Shown here piece by piece: positions 59,054-64,000 of a stretch of DNA of 64,000 bases (position 1 is its first letter; each line of letters begins with the position of its first letter). The stretch is from Desulfitobacterium chlororespirans DSM 11544 (GTDB lineage Bacteria > Bacillota > Desulfitobacteriia > Desulfitobacteriales > Desulfitobacteriaceae). Position numbers and translations under genes: made by a program. Under the pieces are notes generated by a model, which saw only the letters and a program-made list of their open reading frames with translations, ran no database searches and was not told where the DNA came from. The stretch is taken from assembly GCF_900143285.1 (NCBI RefSeq), contig NZ_FRDN01000017.1, positions 1-64,000 of the forward strand. Direction: 5' to 3'.

Positions 59054-59307
59054 AAACTGTGCCCAGGGTATTGCCCGAAGGGCACAGGTCTGACGGTTGC
59101 CTGCTAAGGTGGATTCTTTAAGGAATGGACCTTAGTCTGCTGTCGGATCACACCGATGGGACAATGGAAGCATATTTCCTATGTTCAGGACGTTTCGTCA
59201 TTTGCACCCGCTCAAGAGTGGAGCCTGGTGGCGGATAGTCGTGGAGAAAGCCCAGGCGGGTAGGTTTCACTCTTTTAATCAAGGTGGAATCTACCTGTCT
59301 TTTTTTC
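59054..59307 (+). terminator. Long riboswitch expression platform ending in a terminator
   Basis: After the aptamer come stems GTGCCC/GGGCAC (59059-59085), CTAAGGT/ACCTTAG (~59103-59133), more GC-rich pairing, and a clear terminator GGTAGGTTTCAC/GTGGAATCTACC with T7 (59259-59307), 64 nt before purL. The leader is ~390 nt, longer than needed for one purine switch. Confidence 0.7.
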
Positions 59308-59370
59308 ACTAATGATTGTTTCAGTGGTTAGTGGGTAATAGTTAAGAAGACATTGAACAGGGAGGGTATC

Positions 59371-62300
59371 ATGGAACTGCAAAGCGTAAAGCGTATTTAT
59401 GTGGAGAAGAAGCCTGGTTTTAATATCGAAGCTCAGGGGCTGCTGCAGGATATTCAGGAAAATCTGGGCATCAAAAACCTGGAAGATTTAAGGATCGTCA
59501 ACCGCTATGATGTGGCAGGCATTACATCTGCAGAATACGCTCAGGCCAGAAGGATCATTTTTTCCGAACCGACCGTGGATTGGGTTTATGATGAAGAACT
59601 TAAGCTTTCTCCCCAAGACCGTGTATTTGCCATGGAGTACCTTCCCGGTCAATATGATCAACGGGCGGACTCAGCAGCGCAATGCATTCAGATTCTTACT
59701 CAAAAGGAGCGTCCGGAGATTGCTGCCGCGAAAGTGATGGTTCTTAAGGGGCAGATCACAGAGGCTGAACTGGAACGCATCAAGCAGTATTGCATTAATC
59801 CGGTGGAATCCCGGGAGGCTGGCTTGGACAAACCTGAAAACCTCGCCTTTGTTCCTGAACTGCCTGAGGATGTGGAAATCATTGAGGGCTTCACAGGGAT
59901 GGCGCAAACAGAGCTGGAACAGTTCTATCAAGGAGCAGGCCTGGCCATGAGCCTGGAGGATTTGGCTTTCTGTCAGGGGTATTTCCGGGATGAAGAGAGA
60001 CGGGAGCCCACCATTACGGAGATTCGGGTTATCGATACCTATTGGTCGGATCATTGCCGCCATACCACCTTTTTTACCCAATTGCAAAACATCGTCATCG
60101 CGGAAGGGAAGTTTGCGGAGCCTATTCGCAAAGCCTATGAGGAGTATCAGGAGTCCCGGGAGTTGGTTTATGGGGAAAAGGCTGAGAGCCGGGATGTCTG
60201 TCTGATGGACTTGGCTGTGATCGGCATGAAGGAGCTGAAAAAGAAGGGACTTCTTCAGGATCTTGATGAGTCTGATGAAATCAATGCTTGCAGTATTGTT
60301 GTCAATGTGGATGTAGATGGCCGGAATGAAGAATGGCTTGTCATGTTTAAAAATGAAACCCATAACCATCCTACGGAAATCGAGCCTTTTGGAGGCGCGG
60401 CCACCTGTCTGGGCGGGGCCATCCGGGATCCTTTGTCCGGGCGGACTTATGTCTATCAGGCGATGCGGGTTACCGGAAGCGGCGATCCCCGGGCCAAAGT
60501 AGAGGAAACCTTACCTGGAAAACTGCCGCAAAGAAAGATCACTACAGTTGCTGCAGCCGGCTATAGTTCTTACGGCAACCAAATCGGGCTGGCCACCGGA
60601 CAAGTTGCCGAAGTGTATGACGAAGGTTTTATCGCCAAACGGATGGAGATCGGCGCGGTTATCGCTGCGGCACCCAGGGAAAATGTGGTGCGGGAAGCGC
60701 CTAAACCCGGGGATGTGGTGGTTTTAGTGGGCGGGCGTACCGGCCGGGACGGTTGCGGAGGGGCTACAGGCTCGTCCAAAGAGCATACCACGGAATCCCT
60801 GGCCAGTTGTGGGGCAGAAGTGCAAAAGGGAAATCCCCCCACAGAGAGAAAAATACAACGCCTCTTCCGTAACTCTAAAGTCAGCAGGATGATTAAGAAA
60901 TGCAATGACTTTGGCGCAGGTGGAGTATCGGTAGCCATTGGCGAATTAACCGATGGTTTGGAGATCAATCTGGACGCAGTTCCTAAGAAATATGAGGGCC
61001 TGGATGGTACGGAGCTGGCTATTTCCGAATCCCAGGAGCGGATGGCGGTGGTCATCGCCGCGGAAAACCTGGAAGCTTTCGTCGGCTATGCGGATGAGGA
61101 AAATCTGGAGGCCACTTTAGTGGCTAAGGTCAGTGAGCATCCCCGGCTGAATATGACCTGGCGGGGTCAAACCATTGTGGATATCAGCCGGGAGTTTTTG
61201 AACACGAACGGCGTGAAGCAAAAGGCGGATGTGTCTGTGCTGCTTCCGGAAAGCAGCGAGAATTATTTCCGACAGCTTCCTCAAGGGGTCAGAAGCGGAC
61301 AGGCCGCTTCGGGTGCTGCCGCCGCTGGCTCATCAGGGGCATCGGCAGGTGATATGAGTTTAGCAGGAATGGCCTTAGAGGATGCCTGGTTAGCTAATCT
61401 GCAGGATCTGAATGTCTGCAGTCAAAAAGGCCTGGTGGAACGCTTTGACAGTACCATTGGCGCGAACACAGTGCTGATGCCCTTTGGCGGAAAATATCAA
61501 ACCACCCCGGCCGAAGGAATGGTGGCCAAGATTCCTGTAGAGTCCGGAGATACCCGCACGGCGACAGCGATGACCTACGGATATAATCCCCAGTGCGCCC
61601 AATGGAGTCCTTTCCACGGTGCCCTCTATGCCGTGGTGGAGGCGGTTACGAAAATGGTCGCCCTGGGAGCCGATTATCGAAGCATTCGCTTAACTCTGCA
61701 GGAGTATTTTGAAAAGCTGGGCAAGGATCCTCAGAAATGGGGCAAACCTTTCTCTGCTCTCTTAGGAGCCTTCTATGCCCAAAAGAAGCTGGGAATTCCG
61801 GCTATTGGTGGTAAGGACAGCATGTCAGGGACCTTTATGGATCTGCATGTCCCTCCCACTTTAGTGGCTTTTGCAGTAGGGGTATTAAATACAGATAGAG
61901 TCATTTCTCAGGAGTTTAAACAGGCAGGCAGCCAGGTGGTTCTGGTTCCGGCAAGGCGGGATCAGGATGAAGTGATAGATTTTGAACATCTCGCCGGGAA
62001 TTATGATAAAGTTCATGAGCTCATTCATGGGGGTAAAGTCCTGTCTTCCCATACAGTAAAAATGGGGGGGATGGCTGCCGCTCTCACGAAGATGGCCTTG
62101 GGCAACCGGATCGGCATGAAGTTCAGCTCACCGATGGCTGTGGCGGATTTGTTCCGGACGGATTACGGTTCCATCATTTTGGAGGTTCCGGCAACAGTCG
62201 AGCTTGGGGATGCCTTTGGCGAAGTCAGGTACATGGTTCTGGGCAGTACTCAGGAAAAGCCTGCCATTGAACTGAATGGAGCGGAAATCTTCCTGGATAA

Positions 62301-63225
62301 AGCCTTGGCAATTTGGGAAAAACCCTTGGAGAGAATCTTCCCCACCAAAACTGCAACCGTAGATCAGCCGCAAAAGATTTCTTTTGAGGAACGAAATTCA
62401 CAACGGCCAGCCATTAAACTGGCCAAGCCCCGGGTGTTTATCCCTGTTTTTCCGGGGACGAATTGTGAGTATGATTCAGAACGGGCTTTCACCAAAGCCG
62501 GGGCTGTGGTGGAGACCTTAGTGATTCGCAATCTGACCCCTGACCAGGTGGAAGAGTCTATTGCCGGGATTGTCAAAGGGATAGAAAGAGCACAAATGGT
62601 CATGCTCCCCGGTGGTTTCAGTGCCGGGGATGAGCCGGACGGTTCCGGTAAATTTATCGCCACGATGTTCCGCAATCCCCGCATCAAAGAAGCGGTCATG
62701 AAACTGCTTAAGCAAAGAGACGGCTTAATGCTGGGAATCTGCAACGGGTTCCAGGCTTTGATCAAATTAGGTTTAGTGCCCTATGGGGAAATCGTGGATC
62801 TGGATGAAGAGGCGCCAACTTTAACCTATAATAAAATCGGACGCCATGTTTCCTGTATGGTGCAGACCAAAGTGGTCTCCACCTTATCTCCCTGGTTCAG
62901 TGGGATGGAGTTGGGAGCTATTCATACTATCCCTGTATCCCATGGGGAAGGCCGGTTTGTGGCCGGCCCGGATGTGGTCAGGAAGCTGATGGAGAGGGGA
63001 CAAGTGGCCACCCAATATGTGGATCACCAAGGATGTCCCAGCAACGAAGTTCTTTACAATCCCAACGGCTCCTATGAAGCCATTGAGGGGATCACCAGTC
63101 CGGATGGCCGTGTCCTGGGCAAGATGGGGCATTCCGAGCGTGTGGGTGAAGGTGTGGCCATCAATATTAGTGGGAATAAATATCAGCCGATCTTCGCAGG
63201 CGGCGTGAATTATTTTAGAGGATAA
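59371..63225 (+). CDS. purL: Phosphoribosylformylglycinamidine synthase, single-chain (PurL with PurQ domain)
   Basis: 1,284 aa from ATG 59371 behind GGGAGGG. ATP-grasp-like PurM-type repeats (NETHNHPTEIEPFGGAATCLG, GATGSSKEHTT, FGAGGVSVAIGELTDG, and AIGGKDSMSGTF in the second half). The C-terminal ~250 residues are a class I glutamine amidotransferase: Cys of LGICNGFQALIKLG and His-Glu of SHGEGRF. It converts FGAR plus glutamine to FGAM in purine synthesis. An Ala/Ser/Gly-rich linker near residue 650 is unusual. First gene of the pur operon. Confidence 0.95.
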   Translation: MELQSVKRIYVEKKPGFNIEAQGLLQDIQENLGIKNLEDLRIVNRYDVAGITSAEYAQARRIIFSEPTVDWVYDEELKLSPQDRVFAMEYLPGQYDQRADSAAQCIQILTQKERPEIAAAKVMVLKGQITEAELERIKQYCINPVESREAGLDKPENLAFVPELPEDVEIIEGFTGMAQTELEQFYQGAGLAMSLEDLAFCQGYFRDEERREPTITEIRVIDTYWSDHCRHTTFFTQLQNIVIAEGKFAEPIRKAYEEYQESRELVYGEKAESRDVCLMDLAVIGMKELKKKGLLQDLDESDEINACSIVVNVDVDGRNEEWLVMFKNETHNHPTEIEPFGGAATCLGGAIRDPLSGRTYVYQAMRVTGSGDPRAKVEETLPGKLPQRKITTVAAAGYSSYGNQIGLATGQVAEVYDEGFIAKRMEIGAVIAAAPRENVVREAPKPGDVVVLVGGRTGRDGCGGATGSSKEHTTESLASCGAEVQKGNPPTERKIQRLFRNSKVSRMIKKCNDFGAGGVSVAIGELTDGLEINLDAVPKKYEGLDGTELAISESQERMAVVIAAENLEAFVGYADEENLEATLVAKVSEHPRLNMTWRGQTIVDISREFLNTNGVKQKADVSVLLPESSENYFRQLPQGVRSGQAASGAAAAGSSGASAGDMSLAGMALEDAWLANLQDLNVCSQKGLVERFDSTIGANTVLMPFGGKYQTTPAEGMVAKIPVESGDTRTATAMTYGYNPQCAQWSPFHGALYAVVEAVTKMVALGADYRSIRLTLQEYFEKLGKDPQKWGKPFSALLGAFYAQKKLGIPAIGGKDSMSGTFMDLHVPPTLVAFAVGVLNTDRVISQEFKQAGSQVVLVPARRDQDEVIDFEHLAGNYDKVHELIHGGKVLSSHTVKMGGMAAALTKMALGNRIGMKFSSPMAVADLFRTDYGSIILEVPATVELGDAFGEVRYMVLGSTQEKPAIELNGAEIFLDKALAIWEKPLERIFPTKTATVDQPQKISFEERNSQRPAIKLAKPRVFIPVFPGTNCEYDSERAFTKAGAVVETLVIRNLTPDQVEESIAGIVKGIERAQMVMLPGGFSAGDEPDGSGKFIATMFRNPRIKEAVMKLLKQRDGLMLGICNGFQALIKLGLVPYGEIVDLDEEAPTLTYNKIGRHVSCMVQTKVVSTLSPWFSGMELGAIHTIPVSHGEGRFVAGPDVVRKLMERGQVATQYVDHQGCPSNEVLYNPNGSYEAIEGITSPDGRVLGKMGHSERVGEGVAINISGNKYQPIFAGGVNYFRG

Positions 63226-63275
63226 TCGTATCACCCATTAATGAAACAAGGGACAAAGCAAAGGGAGGAAGCAAT

Positions 63276-63770
63276 ATGAACTTGGTTGGTATCGTCATGG
63301 GCAGTGATTCGGATTTTAACGTGATGGAGGATGCTATCAAAGTCCTGAAGGAATTCGGGGTGAATTTTGAGGTCAAAGTGTCCTCTGCTCATCGAACGCT
63401 GGAAAGAACCTTGAATTGGGTTAAGGAATTTGAAGGACAGGGGGGCAAGGTGATTATTGCGGGGGCAGGAATGGCTGCTCACTTGCCCGGTGTCGTGGCC
63501 GGAGCGACGACTCTGCCGGTGATCGGGGTGCCTATCCGCAGCGGCGCCTTGGAGGGTGTGGACGCCCTCTATGCCATCGTCCAGATGCCTCCCGGCATTC
63601 CTGTGGCAACTGTAGGGATTAACGCGGCTAAGAATGCCGGACTCTTAGGGGTTCAGATGCTGGCCAATGCTGATGATCAGTTGAAAGAAGCTTTGCATAA
63701 CTACCGGGTCAAGATGGCGCAAGGGGTGGAAGAGAAGGATAAAGCTCTGCAGGAGAAACTTCAGAAGTAA
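63276..63770 (+). CDS. purE: N5-carboxyaminoimidazole ribonucleotide mutase
   Basis: 164 aa. MGSDSDFNVMEDA, SSAHRTLERT, AGAGMAAHLPGVVAGATTLPVIGVP and PPGIPVATVGI are class I PurE signatures. It acts in the AIR to CAIR step of purine synthesis. 51 nt after purL, same operon. Confidence 0.95.
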   Translation: MNLVGIVMGSDSDFNVMEDAIKVLKEFGVNFEVKVSSAHRTLERTLNWVKEFEGQGGKVIIAGAGMAAHLPGVVAGATTLPVIGVPIRSGALEGVDALYAIVQMPPGIPVATVGINAAKNAGLLGVQMLANADDQLKEALHNYRVKMAQGVEEKDKALQEKLQK

Positions 63771-63813
63771 CCCGGTTTTTATTTCCCTAAATAATCAATA
63801 AAGGAGTTTGCAG

Positions 63814-64000
63814 ATGATTGAACGGTATACCCTTCCTGAGATGGGGAGGATCTGGACGGATGAACATCGGCTGGAGCTTTGGCTCAAGATTGAGATAGCA
63901 GCCTGTGAAGGCTGGGCAAAGTTGGGCAGGATTCCGGAAGATGCAGTTAAGGTGATCCGTGAGCGGGCGGCGTTTTCCTGGGAAAGAGTCAAGGAAATTG
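63814..64000 (+). CDS. purB: Adenylosuccinate lyase, N-terminal part (runs off the window)
   Basis: 62 residues from ATG 63814 behind AAAGGAG: MIERYTLPEMGRIWTDEHR, then WLKIEIAACEGWAKLGRIP. This is the start of the PurB family, which works twice in purine synthesis. Position after purE fits. Confidence 0.9.
   Translation, partial: MIERYTLPEMGRIWTDEHRLELWLKIEIAACEGWAKLGRIPEDAVKVIRERAAFSWERVKEI

Noticed and set aside
59100-59260. Possible THF or ZTP riboswitch in the purL leader
   Set aside because: Only short matches (for example GCACCCGCTC, CCCAGGCGGG) and the surrounding consensus is missing; left as unassigned structure.
59671-60369. Long minus-strand frame within purL
   Set aside because: Shadow of the strongly supported purL frame.

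Overview
The window looks like a low-to-moderate GC Firmicute of the Desulfitobacterium/Peptococcaceae type. This is an inference from strong AGGAGG ribosome sites with frequent TTG/GTG starts, a guanine riboswitch and PurR-type boxes ahead of a single-chain PurL, SpoVT/AbrB regulators and LexA-type SOS boxes. No rRNA, tRNA or CRISPR array was seen. Bases 1 to about 54,200 are one long accessory region, probably an integrated plasmid-like or phage-plasmid element. From about 55,000 onward the DNA is ordinary chromosome.

Element backbone (1-14,300): a repeat-containing protein cut by the window edge; an EAL-domain gene; a complete type II (actin-like) partition locus, with 13 tandem 11-bp iterons followed by ParM and ParR; a RusA-like protein; a candidate origin (four iterons and a perfect 16-bp inverted repeat) just before a replication-relaxation family protein; a coiled-coil KfrA-like protein next to a cluster of CAAACGnnCGTTTG palindromes; a YefM/YoeB toxin-antitoxin pair; a YhaM-type nuclease; an acetyltransferase; a VirD4/TraG-like ATPase; and an S1-repeat protein.

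Four consecutive plus-strand operons (14,300-43,500) each begin with a copy of the same ~245-nt structured leader RNA. Each copy has an extended -10 promoter, two CCACCCTG/GTGG hairpins and an intrinsic terminator. In three copies a second terminator follows, and then the ribosome site of the first gene with no room for another promoter. The operons carry a recombination set (RecT/Bet, CHC2 zinc protein, SSB, Cas4-like nuclease), many small phage-type proteins (YopX, DUF551, LPD11, DUF3846, DUF6744, Zn ribbons), a methylase-like protein without its catalytic motif, a minimal tyrosine recombinase, a DUF4258/YgiT-like toxin-antitoxin pair and a MoxR/VWA pair. My main hypothesis is that the leaders are RNA antitermination or attenuation elements shared by the long operons. 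An IsrB (HNH-less IscB) gene with its omega/HEARO RNA sits in the fourth operon, and solo left ends of the same family occur elsewhere.

Right part of the element (43,500-54,200): a degenerate tyrosine recombinase-like protein, an SOS-controlled Y-family polymerase cassette, a minus-strand metallo-beta-lactamase lipoprotein/DUF3006 group, and a two-gene restriction-modification system. That system is a fused nuclease-methylase plus a specificity subunit, and the subunit gene is split by a 1,499-bp IS3-family element with a TAT target duplication.

Chromosome (55,000-64,000): a secreted HEXXH peptidase, a family-2 glycosyltransferase, a YVTN beta-propeller protein, and the purine operon purL-purE-purB with paired PurR-like boxes, a guanine riboswitch and a long terminator-bearing leader.
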